Shown: piece by piece, positions 44,408-56,483 of the stretch | How the letters are laid out: each line of letters starts with the position of its first letter | How positions within the stretch are numbered: position 1 is the first letter of the stretch | From: Arcobacter sp. | GTDB lineage: Bacteria; Campylobacterota; Campylobacteria; Campylobacterales; Sulfurimonadaceae | Reading direction: 5' to 3' | Length of the DNA: 64,000 bases | Assembly: GCA_024637195.1 (NCBI GenBank) | Contig: JAGXFN010000002.1 | Span: 62,001 to 126,000, forward strand | Notes under the pieces: generated by a model | What the model saw: the letters and a program-made list of their open reading frames with translations, nothing else | The model's database searches: none | What the model was told of the DNA's origin: nothing | Position numbers and translations under genes: made by a program

Positions 44408-45824
44408 ACCTTCGTTGCTTTTTGCCGCAAGCGAGGTCTATCCCTTTGCCAAGAGCGGCGGACTTGCCGATGTGGCACACAGCCTGCCTCGGGCACTGGC
44501 CTGCGAGTATGAGGTGAGTGTCGTAATGCCGCTTTACCGTTTTGTCGACCGAGAGAAATATGCGATAGCAGCACTCGGAGAGGCCTTTGAGATAGAGATG
44601 GGCGGAGTCGAATATCCGGTTGAACTTTTTGGATGCGAGTATGAGGGGTTGAGGCATATTTTCATCTATTCGCCGCTGTTGAGCGAAAAAGATTTTCTTT
44701 ACGGCACGCCCGAAAAGGGCTACGAAGATAACGCGATTCGGTTCGGCATCTTCAACTATGCGATCGTTTCTTTGCTAAAAAGGCGCCAATACGCCATTGC
44801 CCATCTGAACGACTGGCAGAGTGCGCTTGTGCCGCTGCTTCTCAAGGACGAGGAGACAATCAGCACAAAAATACTCTATACCATCCACAATCTTGCCTAT
44901 CAGGGCACCTTTGAAAAAAGTGCCCTCGCAGAGCTTGGCCTCGACGAGGGGTGTTTTACGATGGAGGAGATAGAGTTTTACGCGATGCTGAGCTTTATGA
45001 AGGCAGGCATCGCTTATGCGGACATGATCACGACAGTAAGCCCGACCTACGCCAAGGAGATACTGACCTTGGAGTTTGGATGCGGGCTGGATGGGTTTTT
45101 AAGACATCACCGCAACAAACTCACGGGCATCATCAACGGGATCAATGCAGAACATTTTTCGCCCGAACACGACAGCGCCCTTGTTACACCTTATAGCGAT
45201 CTCAGCGGAAAAGCGCTCAATAAAAAAGCCTATCTCAGAGAAGTCGGTCTCACGGGGGCGAAGAAGCCGCTCTTTGTCTTTGTGGGACGCTTTACCTCTC
45301 AGAAGGGACTGGATATTCTGATAGAGAGCTTGCCGAAGATGGCCTCGACAGAGTGCAATATCGCGCTCTTGGGAGAGGGCGAAGAGAAGTATCATGCGGC
45401 ACTCAAAGAGATTGTGAGCAAGTATCCTAATGTTTATCTGGAATTTGGCTACGATGAGAGGCATTCGCACCGGATGTATGCGGCGGCGGACTTCTTGCTG
45501 ATGCCCTCATTATTTGAGCCCTGCGGTTTGAACCAGATGATCGCCATGGCCTACGGGGCGATGCCGGTTGTGCATCGCGTCGGCGGTTTGGCAGATACGG
45601 TTTTTGAGTATACAGACTTTGAGCCGCTGGCAAACAGAGGCTACGGAGTAGTTTTTACCAAAGCAAGCGCGCACTCATTTACCAAGGCCTTTGAGCAGGC
45701 ACAGACACTTTATAAGAACAAGCGTCACTACAACAGGATCATAAAACACAATATGCGATGCGATTTTTCCTGGCAGGAGAGCGCCAAGGCCTATCTTTCA
45801 CTCTACGCACAGCTCTTGAAATGA
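44400..45824 (+). CDS. glgA: Glycogen synthase, paralogue 1 (GT5)
   Basis: The 474 residues have the GT5 two-domain layout. N-terminal 'FAASEVYPFAKSGGLADVAH' has the Lys-x-Gly-Gly loop that binds ADP-glucose. 'AHLNDWQSALVPLLL' and 'YTIHNLAYQG' follow. The C-terminal domain has 'VFVGRFTSQKGLDILIES' and 'LLMPSLFEPCGLNQMIAMAYG'. It extends alpha-1,4-glucan chains. It overlaps the GalT-like gene by 8 bases and the glucokinase gene by 4. A second, divergent glgA lies one gene downstream. Confidence 0.93.
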   Translation: MYKPSLLFAASEVYPFAKSGGLADVAHSLPRALACEYEVSVVMPLYRFVDREKYAIAALGEAFEIEMGGVEYPVELFGCEYEGLRHIFIYSPLLSEKDFLYGTPEKGYEDNAIRFGIFNYAIVSLLKRRQYAIAHLNDWQSALVPLLLKDEETISTKILYTIHNLAYQGTFEKSALAELGLDEGCFTMEEIEFYAMLSFMKAGIAYADMITTVSPTYAKEILTLEFGCGLDGFLRHHRNKLTGIINGINAEHFSPEHDSALVTPYSDLSGKALNKKAYLREVGLTGAKKPLFVFVGRFTSQKGLDILIESLPKMASTECNIALLGEGEEKYHAALKEIVSKYPNVYLEFGYDERHSHRMYAAADFLLMPSLFEPCGLNQMIAMAYGAMPVVHRVGGLADTVFEYTDFEPLANRGYGVVFTKASAHSFTKAFEQAQTLYKNKRHYNRIIKHNMRCDFSWQESAKAYLSLYAQLLK

Positions 45825-46666
45825 AAAAGCTCTACATCGATATCGGCGGCACCCATCTTCGCAGCGAGCTCCAAAGTCTGCAGGAGTCTGTTCCTCAGGC
45901 CATAAGTTCCAAAGAAAAGGGCCTCTTTGCTTATATAAGCGAAAAAATGCAAGAGCATCCTGAGATAACTTTTATCGGAATTTCCTATGCAGGGCAGGTT
46001 TACGAAGGAAGAATACTCTCTGCTCCCAACATTATCGTAGATGAAGAAATGATCAAATACAGAGTTGAGTCAGAGTACGGAGTACACCTTGAGATCGATA
46101 ACGATCTCAACTGCGCTGTTATGGCCGAGGCGGAGTACTATGGCGCACAGAGTATTGCCGCATTGTATGTGGGAACCGGTCTGGGAGCCGCCTTTATCGA
46201 CAGCGGAAGGCTGATGCGCGGAGGAAGAAACCTGGCCTTTGAGATCGGGCATATTCCCTACCAAAATGCCCCCTTTTCCTGCGGATGCGGACGAGAAAAC
46301 TGTGTAGAACTTTTTGCATCGGGATCAGCAATATCGAAGTGGCTGCGCTATTTTTGCAGCGACAGCTCTTCTGATCTAGAGAAGCTTAAAGCATCGGATT
46401 TGGACTTTGAGCGCGCTATAGCGGAGCAGTTTGAAGTGGCTCTTTTGCATGCCGCGGGGACAGTGGTAGGTGTGGCAAATCCGCTGCTTCTCATTCTTGG
46501 AGGCGGGGTCATAGAAAAAAATCCTTACCTTTTCGAACGTTTGAAAACAGACCTTAAATCATTCGCCCTGAAACCTTCGCTTGAAACTCTGCGCATCGAG
46601 ACGAGTGTACTGGGAAATGCTCCGATGGAAGGGGCCAAACTACTTGAAAAGAGAAAATATGGATAA
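45821..46666 (+). CDS. ROK-family sugar kinase (probable glucokinase)
   Basis: 281 residues from the ATG at 45821, in an ATGA overlap with glgA; the longer frame runs into glgA. ATP-binding 'LYIDIGGTHLRSE', catalytic 'LEIDNDLNCAVMAEAEYYG', 'VGTGLGAAFIDSG', 'FEIGHIPY' with a metal-binding His, and the ROK zinc site 'SCGCGRENCVELFASGSA' are all present. It should phosphorylate glucose released from glycogen or maltodextrin. The assignment to glucose rests on the neighbours. Confidence 0.88.
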   Translation: MKKLYIDIGGTHLRSELQSLQESVPQAISSKEKGLFAYISEKMQEHPEITFIGISYAGQVYEGRILSAPNIIVDEEMIKYRVESEYGVHLEIDNDLNCAVMAEAEYYGAQSIAALYVGTGLGAAFIDSGRLMRGGRNLAFEIGHIPYQNAPFSCGCGRENCVELFASGSAISKWLRYFCSDSSSDLEKLKASDLDFERAIAEQFEVALLHAAGTVVGVANPLLLILGGGVIEKNPYLFERLKTDLKSFALKPSLETLRIETSVLGNAPMEGAKLLEKRKYG

Positions 46667-48146
46667 GCTGAATATCTTGATCGTCGCTTCAGAAGTCGTC
46701 CCTTTCGCAAAAAGCGGGGGTCTGGCCGATGTGGCGGGCGCTTTGCCAAAAGCCTTGCGCGCACTGGGACACGATGTCCGGGTGGTGATGCCGCGCTACT
46801 ATATCGTCGACAAACAGAAGTACGGTTTGAAACCTGTCGAAGGCTCTTTGGGCGTGCCGATGGGAAGTAGCGAAGTGTGGGGCGCTGTTCTTGAGACAGT
46901 TCTTCCCGGAAGCGATGTTCCTGTTTATTTTATCGAGCATGAAGGTTTTTTCGGCCGAAAGGGGCTTTATGATGAGGAAGGAAAAGGCTATGAGGACAAC
47001 GACAAGCGCTTTATATTTTTTTCCAAAGCAGTTATGCAGCTGGCAAAAAAACTCCATTTTAGACCCGATGTGATCCACGTCAACGACTGGCATACAGCGG
47101 CAATACCGGTGCTGCTTAACACCACCTACGCTTTTGATCGCAATTTTGCGCATACGGGTTCACTGCTTAGCATACACAATCTGGAGCATCAAGGCAGGTT
47201 TCCTAAGAGCGCTATGGACACACTGGCCATCGGCTGGGAGCATTTTAATGCTGGTGAGCTAGAAGAGTATGGTGACGTCAACCTGCTCAAGGGCGGCATC
47301 GTCCATGCCGATGCTATCAATGCCGTGAGCAAGAAGTACGCGCAGGAGATACGTACCAAAGAGTTCGGCTGGGGGTTTGAGGAGCTGATCGCGCAAAGAG
47401 CCTACAAGCTTCACGGCATCCTCAACGGCGTCGATTATGAAGAGTGGAGTCCGGCGGTGGACAGGCTGATCGCACGGAAGTTTGACGCGAATGATCTTTC
47501 GGGCAAGGCCGTTTGCAAAACACAACTGCAACAAAAATTCAATCTTCCGGCACGTAGCGATGTTCCCGTGATAGGGCTGGTGAGCCGTCTTGCCGAACAA
47601 AAGGGGATACGCCTGCTCGCAGAGGCGATCTGGGAGATCTTGGAGATGGATGTCCAGATCGTTCTGCTGGGCGCAGGAGAGAAATGGGCAGAGCATTTTT
47701 TCAGCGATGTCGCCTCGAAGTATCCTGAAAAGTTTGGTGTTTATATCGGTTATCAGAACGAGCTTGCCCACCAGATAGAAGCGGGAAGCGATCTCTTCTT
47801 GATGCCCTCGCTTTTCGAGCCCTGCGGCTTGAATCAGATCTACAGTCTGCGTTACGGCACCCTTCCTATAGTAAGGGCCACGGGGGGACTGGACGATACG
47901 ATAGAGAATTACTGTGCAAAGGATAAGAGCGGTACGGGATTCAAGTTTTATGACGCCACCGCTCAGGCACTCACAACAACGGTAAAATGGGCGGTGCATA
48001 CCTGGTACGAGGAGAGAGAAGACTTCGATCAGCTGCGCAACAATGCGATGAGACAGCGTTTTGACTGGAAGGTGGCGGCGAGTGAGTATGTATCGCTTTA
48101 CCGCAGCATCATCCGCGGACGCCGCAAAAAAGAGGAACAGATATGA
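46659..48146 (+). CDS. glgA: Glycogen synthase, paralogue 2 (GT5)
   Basis: 495 residues from the ATG at 46659 (8-base overlap with the kinase gene). GT5 marks are 'IVASEVVPFAKSGGLADVAG', 'VIHVNDWHTAAIPVLL', 'IHNLEHQGRFP', 'IGLVSRLAEQKGIRLL' and 'FLMPSLFEPCGLNQIYSLRYG'. It is clearly homologous to paralogue 1 but differs along most of its length. Where bacteria carry two synthases, one may start chains and the other elongate, or they may prefer different primers. Either idea is inference. The branching enzyme gene overlaps by 4 bases. Confidence 0.94.
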   Translation: MDKLNILIVASEVVPFAKSGGLADVAGALPKALRALGHDVRVVMPRYYIVDKQKYGLKPVEGSLGVPMGSSEVWGAVLETVLPGSDVPVYFIEHEGFFGRKGLYDEEGKGYEDNDKRFIFFSKAVMQLAKKLHFRPDVIHVNDWHTAAIPVLLNTTYAFDRNFAHTGSLLSIHNLEHQGRFPKSAMDTLAIGWEHFNAGELEEYGDVNLLKGGIVHADAINAVSKKYAQEIRTKEFGWGFEELIAQRAYKLHGILNGVDYEEWSPAVDRLIARKFDANDLSGKAVCKTQLQQKFNLPARSDVPVIGLVSRLAEQKGIRLLAEAIWEILEMDVQIVLLGAGEKWAEHFFSDVASKYPEKFGVYIGYQNELAHQIEAGSDLFLMPSLFEPCGLNQIYSLRYGTLPIVRATGGLDDTIENYCAKDKSGTGFKFYDATAQALTTTVKWAVHTWYEEREDFDQLRNNAMRQRFDWKVAASEYVSLYRSIIRGRRKKEEQI

Positions 48147-50061
48147 AACACCCTATCCACTACGACTTTTCCGTGCTCAGCGAGCTCGATATTTACCTCT
48201 TTAAAGAGGGAAAACATACGAAACTCTATGAGAAGCTCGGCGCACACACTTTGCGTCACAAAGACAAAGAGGGGATCTGTTTTGCCGTCTGGGCGCCTAA
48301 TGCCCAGAGCGTGAGTGTGCGCGGCGATTTTAATGACTATAGTGTGGATGCGCATCCGCTGCAGCTGCGAGGTGACAGTTCGGGCATCTGGGAGGGTTTC
48401 ATCGAGAGTGTGGATCAGGGGATGACGTACAAGTATCATATCGTCTCGAAGTTCAACGATATCGTCCATGACAAGAGCGATCCCTTCGCTTTTTACAGCG
48501 AGAAGCCCTCGAAGTCCGCATCGCGAATCTGGAGTCTGGAGGGCTACGGATGGAAAGATGACACATGGATGCAAGAACGCCATGCCCATAACGCCTATGA
48601 TGCTCCGGTCAGCATTTATGAGATGCATCTTGGCTCCTGGATGCGAAAAGTAGAAGAGCAGAACCGCTACCTTAGCTACATGGAGCTTTCCGTCGAGCTG
48701 GTAAAGTATCTCAAATTTATGAACTATACCCATGTCGAGTTTATGCCCTTGAGCGAGTATCCCTTTTTCGGCTCCTGGGGATATCAGGTGGTTGGCTACT
48801 TTTCCGCGACGGCGCGTTTTGGCGAACCGCAGGAGCTGATGCACCTGATCGACACCCTGCACCAAAACGGTATCGGAGTGATCATGGACTGGGTTCCCTC
48901 ACATTTTGCCGTCGATATGCATGGCCTGATCAACTTTGACGGAACCGCGCTGTATGAGCATGAGGACCCGAAACAGGGGTTTCATCCTGAGTGGGGAAGC
49001 CTCATCTTCAACTACGGCCGCAATGAGGTGAAGTCTTTTCTGATCAGTTCGGCGATGTTCTGGCTGGATAAATATCACATCGACGGCATCCGCGTCGATG
49101 CGGTCGCCTCGATGCTATACCTCGACTATGCCCGCAACGACGGGGAGTGGATACCCAATGCCGAGGGGGGAAATGAGAATTTAGAAGCGGTAGAGTTTTT
49201 GCGCTCGCTCAACGAGAGTGTTTATGCCGAGTTCTCAGACATTATGATGATTGCCGAAGAGTCTACAGCTTGGCCTATGGTGACACGTCCGACCAGTGTG
49301 GGCGGACTTGGTTTCGGCTTCAAATGGAACATGGGCTGGATGCATGATACACTCAAATATATGAGCTATGACCCGATCGCACGACAGCATCATCATCGCC
49401 AGATCACCTTTAGTATGTGGTACGCCTTTGACGAGCACTTTATGCTGCCGCTGAGCCATGACGAGGTCGTGCATCTGAAGGGTTCACTGATCAACAAGAT
49501 GCCCGGTGACACTAACCAGAAATTCGCCAACCTGCGAGCGATGTATACCTATATGATGGCGCATCCGGGCAAGAAGCTGCTCTTTATGGGCGGAGAGATC
49601 GCTCAATTTAGCGAATGGAACCATGAACAGAGTCTCGACTGGCACCTGCTGGAAAATCCGCTGCATACCAAGCTGCAAAAGATGCTGAGCGACCTGAATG
49701 ACTTATACCGCAATGAGCGCGCCCTCTATCAGTATGACGAGAAGCGCAAAGGGTTTGAGTGGATTGAGCAGAACGACCACCGCAACAACTGCGTCAGTTT
49801 CATGCGCAAAAGCGACAAGGCGGATGAGACGGTCTATGTCGCATGCAACTTTGCGGATGAGACCCAGACAGAGTACAGAATAGGCGTGCCCTATGCGGGG
49901 AATTACAAAGAGATATTTAACTCCCAGTCAGCCTTGTACGAAGGGTGGGATATCGGCAATGCCGAAGCCGTGGAAGCCGTGAAAGAACCGATGCACGGAC
50001 GCGACTATTCACTTGCGTTGACCCTCCCGCCTCTGGGCGTGGTCTATCTTAAACGAATACC

Positions 50062-50065
<4 letters not shown>
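48143..50065 (+). CDS. glgB: 1,4-alpha-glucan branching enzyme
   Basis: The 640 residues have an N-terminal CBM48 (about 35-130, '[18 protein letters not shown]'), a GH13 barrel and a C-terminal beta domain. '[18 protein letters not shown]' is the branching-enzyme signature. The catalytic residues are Asp in '[12 protein letters not shown]' (nucleophile), Glu in '[11 protein letters not shown]' and Asp in '[15 protein letters not shown]'. It forms alpha-1,6 branches. It is the last gene of the 36.8-50.1 kb operon, and its stop overlaps the convergent pgm stop by 4 bases. Confidence 0.97.
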
Positions 50066-51696
<1,631 letters not shown>

Positions 51697-51813
51697 TGGT
51701 TCCCTTTCTTAATAAAAAATAAATTGTGTCATTTTAGCATTTTATAATGTTGTTTTTTAGTTAAATTGATTAAAATTTAACAAATTTCTGTCAGCTTTTA
51801 CGTAGTATTGTAT

Positions 51814-51819
51814 TATAAT
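51814..51819 (+). promoter_or_regulatory. -10 box for the phosphorylase homologue
   Basis: TATAAT in context GTATTATAATGG, nearly the same as before the YeiH-type gene, lies about 100 bases before the ATG. The leader contains a TGCCA/TGGCA stem (about 51870-51900) close to the ribosome site AAAGGA. Confidence 0.5.
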
Positions 51820-51919
51820 GGACAAAAGAAAAATATCTCTTGATGCCAGAGTATGATTTAGCGCGAAGCCCCTGCCACTGAGATAATGTTTTTGGCAATA
51901 AAACAACTAAAGGATCTAA

Positions 51920-53560
51920 ATGGTACTGCATGATTATGAGTTTGATTCAAAATACACGACAAGTGTTGCTTACTTCTGTATGGAGTTCGCTATTCATCAG
52001 GCATTAAAGATCTATTCGGGGGGTTTGGGTTTTCTGGCCGGCTCACATATGCGCAGTGCCTATGATCTGCGTCAAAACCTTGTCGGGGTTGGGATCTTGT
52101 GGAGCTACGGCTATTATGATCAGACCCGTTACGAAGACGGGAGCCTTAAAGCAGAGTTTATCCGCAAGCACTACTATTTTCTTGAAGATCTTGGGGTCCA
52201 GGCTACAGTGAACATTCACGATCAAGACGTGCATATCAAAGCCTTTTACCTAGCACCGGATATTTTCAGCTCTGCGCCTTTGATCCTTCTGACGACAGAT
52301 ATTCCAGAAAATGACTTTCTTGCACGTACGATCACCCATAAACTTTATGATGCCAACGAAGAGACCCGCATCTCTCAAGAGGTCGTTTTGGGTGTGGGCG
52401 GAGTGAAGGTGCTAGAGGCCTTGAAGCAGAAGATCGACATCTACCATATGAATGAAGGGCATGCCCTGCCTTTGGCATATGAGCTTTATGACAGGTTTGG
52501 TGATATGGAGACGGTGAAAAAGCATGTGGTCTTTACGACGCATACTCCCGAAGATGCAGGAAATGAACAGCACAATATCCATTTGCTGCACAAGTTCGGT
52601 TTTTTCAACGGTCTAGATCTGGAAACGGTACGCAGCATAACAAACGTATATGGGGACAGTTTCAATCTGACCGTCGGCGCATTGCGTGCTGTAAAGATTA
52701 CGAATGCTGTCTCGAAATTTCACGGCGAAGTGGCGAACCGTATGTGGAAGGACTGCGAAGGGCGTTCGGAGATCATCTATATCACCAATGCTCAAAACAG
52801 ACGTTTTTGGATGGACAAGGGGATGCTCTCCGCACTTGATGAGCATGAGGATTACGCCCTGATTTCTCGTAAAAAACATCTAAAACGGCTTCTGTTCGCC
52901 ATAGTGGCTGACCAGACAGGCAAGATGTTTGATCCCGATGTCTTGACTATCGTCTGGGCACGCCGTTTTGCAGAATATAAGCGCCCGGGACTGATCAAAA
53001 AGGATCTTGCGCGCTTTAAAAAACTTCTTGAAAATACACAAAGACCTGTCCAGGTAATCTGGGCCGGCAAGCCTTATCCCTTTGACACCAATGCGGTCAA
53101 TGCCTTTAATGAACTCATCCATATCAGCCGGAGCCTCAAAAATATGGCGGTGCTTATCGGGTATGAGCTCGAACTTTCACGCGTACTGAAAAAAGGAAGT
53201 GACGTCTGGCTCAATACCCCGCGTGTTTCAAGAGAAGCGAGCGGTACAAGCGGAATGACGGCAAGCATGAACGGCTCTATCCACTTCTCGACAGATGACG
53301 GCTGGCATCCGGAGTTCGCCAAAAAAGGATGCAACTCTTTTACTATTCCGCCGATTGACCACAACAAGCCTGTGGAAGAGCAGGATTATGAAGACAATAA
53401 AAACCTGATGGATATCCTTGAAAATGCGATCATTCCGATGTATTACGATAAACCCGAGCACTGGACGCAGATGATGAAAACGGCGATGTTTGACGTGATC
53501 CCTTACTTTGATTCGGGGCGCATGGTGAATGAATATTACACTAAGATGTACGACAGCTGA
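51920..53560 (+). CDS. Alpha-glucan phosphorylase homologue (GT35) lacking the PLP lysine
   Basis: The 546 residues are of the short bacterial phosphorylase type. Family parts are 'VAYFCMEFAIHQALKIYSGG', 'FLAGSHMRSAYDLRQNLVGV', 'HMNEGHALPLAYELYD', 'FTTHTPEDAGNEQH', 'ARRFAEYKRPGL' and 'AGKPYPFD'. Near the end, the segment that normally reads G-T-S-x-M-K reads 'EASGTSGMTASMNGS': Thr stands where the Schiff-base Lys for pyridoxal phosphate belongs. Ordinary phosphorolysis is therefore doubtful. It could be a PLP-free transferase, a regulator, or part of a subfamily sharing this change. It has its own promoter next to pgm. Confidence 0.85.
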   Translation: MVLHDYEFDSKYTTSVAYFCMEFAIHQALKIYSGGLGFLAGSHMRSAYDLRQNLVGVGILWSYGYYDQTRYEDGSLKAEFIRKHYYFLEDLGVQATVNIHDQDVHIKAFYLAPDIFSSAPLILLTTDIPENDFLARTITHKLYDANEETRISQEVVLGVGGVKVLEALKQKIDIYHMNEGHALPLAYELYDRFGDMETVKKHVVFTTHTPEDAGNEQHNIHLLHKFGFFNGLDLETVRSITNVYGDSFNLTVGALRAVKITNAVSKFHGEVANRMWKDCEGRSEIIYITNAQNRRFWMDKGMLSALDEHEDYALISRKKHLKRLLFAIVADQTGKMFDPDVLTIVWARRFAEYKRPGLIKKDLARFKKLLENTQRPVQVIWAGKPYPFDTNAVNAFNELIHISRSLKNMAVLIGYELELSRVLKKGSDVWLNTPRVSREASGTSGMTASMNGSIHFSTDDGWHPEFAKKGCNSFTIPPIDHNKPVEEQDYEDNKNLMDILENAIIPMYYDKPEHWTQMMKTAMFDVIPYFDSGRMVNEYYTKMYDS

Positions 53561-53708
53561 AAGACTTGGCGCTCAGGCTGGAAAGCTGTTGTATCGGCTC
53601 TTTAAAGCATAATTGCAAGACTTCATCACCTATAAAGTAAAATTTAGATAAAATCACGAAATTTTATAGAATAATTTTTCTAGAACAAACAAAATGCAGG
53701 ACAGTTTT

Positions 53709-55517
53709 ATGGACCCAATTGCGATTAAGCATAATAATGAGATCGTAGATATACAGACAGCTCAGGCCTTGGGGATCGAGGGAGAGCCGATACTTTTGGA
53801 CAACTCTGCCGAAGCCTTGGAGGTGCTCCGCCACTCCACTGCGCACCTGATGGCACAGGCGATCAAGTCGCTCTATCCAGAGGCGAAGTTTTTTGTCGGA
53901 CCGGTCGTCAAAGAGGGCTTCTACTACGACTTCAAGGTAGATTCTGAGATCGGTGAGGGTGATCTTAAGCGCATCGAAAAAGAGATGCTGAACCTTGCCA
54001 AAAAGAAAGTTGTGATCGAAAAGTATGAGATCACGATGGAAGAAGCAAAAGTAAAATTTGCCAGCGATCATTTGAAACTGACCGTTATGGAGCGTATTCC
54101 GAGTAAAACGGTGTCGATCTACAAGCAAGGAGAGTTTGAAGACCTCTGTCGCGGACCGCATCTGCCTAATACAAAGTTCATTCGCTTTTTCAAGCTGACC
54201 AAACTTGCCGGTGCCTACCTGGGCGGAGATTCAAAAAACGAGATGCTCACTCGCATCTACGGGATCGCCTTTGCCGACAAAGAGTCTTTGGTGCTGCATC
54301 TTGAGCAGATCGCCGAGGCGGAAAAACGCGACCACCGCAAAATTGGTAACGAGATGAAGCTCTTTACCTTCCGCGAAGAAGTGGGCGGCGGCCTTCCTAT
54401 CTGGCTTCCTGCGGGTGCACGTATGCGTTCACGTCTGGAGGGGCTTTTATTTAAGGCCCACCGCAAACGCGGCTATGAGCCGGTACGCGGACCGGAGATC
54501 TTGAAGTCCTCGCTTTGGGCGACTTCGGGGCATTACCAGAACTATGGCGAAAACATGTACTTTACGACGATCGACGAGCAAGAGTATGGGGTAAAGCCGA
54601 TGAACTGTGTCGGCCATATCAAGGTCTATGAAGATGATCTTCACTCCTACCGTGACCTGCCTCTGAAGTATTTTGAGTATGGTGTTGTCCACCGTCATGA
54701 GCTCAGCGGCGCGCTTCACGGGCTTTTCCGTGTTCGTGAGTTTACGCAGGATGATGCGCATATCTTCTGTACGGCAGAGCAGATCGAAGAGCAGATCATC
54801 GAGGTAGTTGACTTTGTCGACAAGATCATGAGTACCTTCGAGTTTAACTACAAGATGATGCTCTCGACCAAGCCTGAAAAAGCGGTCGGCGATGACAAGG
54901 TATGGGAAATCTCTACAGCGGCACTGAAGTCGGCAATGGACAAAAATAACCTGGCCTACGAGATCGATGAGGGCGGCGGCGCTTTTTATGGTCCAAAGAT
55001 CGATATCAAGATCACTGACGCGATCGGACGTGAATGGCAGTGTGGGACTATCCAGCTTGACTTCAACCTTCCGGCGCGTTTCGAGCTTGAATATACAGGT
55101 GAAGGCAACGATAAAATCCAGCCAGTGATGATCCACCGAGCAATTTTAGGTTCCTTTGAGCGTTTTATTGGTATATTGACGGAACATTACGCGGGAGAGT
55201 TCCCAATGTTTATCGCACCTACGCAGGTTGCCATTGTTCCAATCGCGGAAACACACAATGCATATGCGAAAGAACTGGCGGATAAACTGATTGATCTGGG
55301 TGCGGATTTTGAGATCTTCTCTAAAAACGAGAGTCTTAACAAACGCATCCGTACAGCGGAAAAAGGGCGTGTTCCGATGATCATTGTTCTGGGTGACGAT
55401 GAAGTTGCCAACAGAACAGTCGCCATACGGGACAGAAGAACACGAGAGCAGTCGACTATGAATGAGACTGACTTTTTAAATTTCATACAAACCAAAATTA
55501 ATGAGGTACATTTTTGA
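53709..55517 (+). CDS. thrS: Threonyl-tRNA synthetase
   Basis: 602 residues from the ATG at 53709, after AGGA; the frame is open from 53694 without a ribosome site. The N-terminal TGS domain is shortened. The editing domain has '[13 protein letters not shown]', and the class II core has motif 2 ('[29 protein letters not shown]' in pieces), the zinc residues (Cys in 'KPMNCVGH') and motif 3 ('[19 protein letters not shown]'). The anticodon-binding domain is at about 505-600. It leads the conserved thrS-infC-rpmI-rplT group. Confidence 0.96.
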   Translation: MDPIAIKHNNEIVDIQTAQALGIEGEPILLDNSAEALEVLRHSTAHLMAQAIKSLYPEAKFFVGPVVKEGFYYDFKVDSEIGEGDLKRIEKEMLNLAKKKVVIEKYEITMEEAKVKFASDHLKLTVMERIPSKTVSIYKQGEFEDLCRGPHLPNTKFIRFFKLTKLAGAYLGGDSKNEMLTRIYGIAFADKESLVLHLEQIAEAEKRDHRKIGNEMKLFTFREEVGGGLPIWLPAGARMRSRLEGLLFKAHRKRGYEPVRGPEILKSSLWATSGHYQNYGENMYFTTIDEQEYGVKPMNCVGHIKVYEDDLHSYRDLPLKYFEYGVVHRHELSGALHGLFRVREFTQDDAHIFCTAEQIEEQIIEVVDFVDKIMSTFEFNYKMMLSTKPEKAVGDDKVWEISTAALKSAMDKNNLAYEIDEGGGAFYGPKIDIKITDAIGREWQCGTIQLDFNLPARFELEYTGEGNDKIQPVMIHRAILGSFERFIGILTEHYAGEFPMFIAPTQVAIVPIAETHNAYAKELADKLIDLGADFEIFSKNESLNKRIRTAEKGRVPMIIVLGDDEVANRTVAIRDRRTREQSTMNETDFLNFIQTKINEVHF

Positions 55518-56041
55518 ATCAAAAAAACCAAACCATAATGAACGATGACATACGCGTTCCAGAAGTACGCTGTGTAGTAGACGGTGGTGAAGCATTAGGT
55601 GTCGTTCCTACGAGTGTCGCGAAGGAAAAAGCAAATGAGCTGGGTCTGGATCTGGTCCTGATCTCCCCGTCGGCAAAACCGCCTGTTGCAAAAATTATGG
55701 ATTACGGTAAGTTCAAGTACCAAGAAGAGAAAAAGAAAAAAGAGCAGAAAAAGAATCAGACTAAGATTGAGCTCAAAGAGATCAAGCTATCGGTAAAAAT
55801 TGCTGATAATGATATCTCTTACAAGGTAAAACATGCTCGTGAGTTCCTCGAAGAGGGCAAGCATGTCAAGTTCCGCGTTTTCCTTCGCGGCCGCGAGATG
55901 GCACACCCGGAAGCGGCAAGAGCCGTTCTTATGAAGGTGTGGCCTATGGTCGAAGACCTGGGAACGATGGACAAGTCTCCACGTTTGGAAGGACGCTATT
56001 TCAATATGCTGGTCCTTCCACACAAGAAAGAGGGCAAATAG
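55514..56041 (+). CDS. infC: Translation initiation factor IF-3
   Basis: The 175 residues have N-terminal and C-terminal IF-3 domains joined by a Lys-rich linker ('[16 protein letters not shown]'). '[23 protein letters not shown]' is the family signature, in part. The best start is TTG at 55514, overlapping the thrS stop and preceded by GAGG; the ATG at 55538 has no ribosome site. A non-ATG start is the known basis of infC autoregulation in E. coli (AUU there), so TTG may be meaningful. Confidence 0.95.
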   Translation: MNQKNQTIMNDDIRVPEVRCVVDGGEALGVVPTSVAKEKANELGLDLVLISPSAKPPVAKIMDYGKFKYQEEKKKKEQKKNQTKIELKEIKLSVKIADNDISYKVKHAREFLEEGKHVKFRVFLRGREMAHPEAARAVLMKVWPMVEDLGTMDKSPRLEGRYFNMLVLPHKKEGK

Positions 56042-56048
56042 TCCTTAC

Positions 56049-56080
56049 CGCCTCAAGTCGATCCTGAGGCGCCTCTTTTA
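56049..56080 (+). terminator. Terminator-like hairpin after infC
   Basis: CGCCTCA (56049-56055) pairs with TGAGGCG (56065-56071), followed by CCTCTTTTA. The short T run suggests partial termination before the separate rpmI promoter. Confidence 0.5.
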
Positions 56081-56120
56081 GACAATCCCCCAAACATTTC
56101 CAAATTCAGCAAAATCTCGG

Positions 56121-56126
56121 TATAAT
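56121..56126 (+). promoter_or_regulatory. -10 box for rpmI-rplT
   Basis: TATAAT lies 56 bases before the rpmI ATG, giving the ribosomal-protein pair its own promoter. Confidence 0.55.
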
Positions 56127-56181
56127 TTCGGACTCATTTTGCGCTGTTGCGTAGAGTAATTATTAATGAAAGGTCAAATCG

Positions 56182-56373
56182 ATGCCAAAAATGAAATCTG
56201 TAAAAGGCGCTGTAAAGCGTTTTAAGGTTAAGAAAAATGGACAGATCAAACGCGGAACAGCGTTTAGAAGCCACATTCTAACCAAACAAGATGCTGGAAC
56301 ACGTCGTGAACAAAACAGCCCAAAAGTTGTTGCAAAAGTTGACGTAAAAAACATCAAAGCGATGATTTGCTAG
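56182..56373 (+). CDS. rpmI: 50S ribosomal protein L35
   Basis: The 63 residues are highly basic, with '[20 protein letters not shown]' and 'RSHILTK' typical of bL35. SD AAAGG precedes the ATG. rplT follows after 110 bases. Confidence 0.96.
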   Translation: MPKMKSVKGAVKRFKVKKNGQIKRGTAFRSHILTKQDAGTRREQNSPKVVAKVDVKNIKAMIC

Positions 56374-56483
56374 AACGTAAAGTTCTCTAAATCTGAATAA
56401 ATTCTCCGCAAAAAGCGGGCAAGTCCGAGAAAATCGGCACCCCATTTGTTGAAATATACACACGGGTAAAGAAAAGGAAAAAA
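56374..56483 (+). promoter_or_regulatory. Structured rpmI-rplT spacer
   Basis: The 110-base spacer holds two GC stems, CCGC-AAAAA-GCGG and CCGA-GAAAA-TCGG (about 56408-56438). Elsewhere L20 controls its own operon by binding mRNA structures that mimic its rRNA site. Whether these stems serve that purpose is not shown. Confidence 0.35.
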
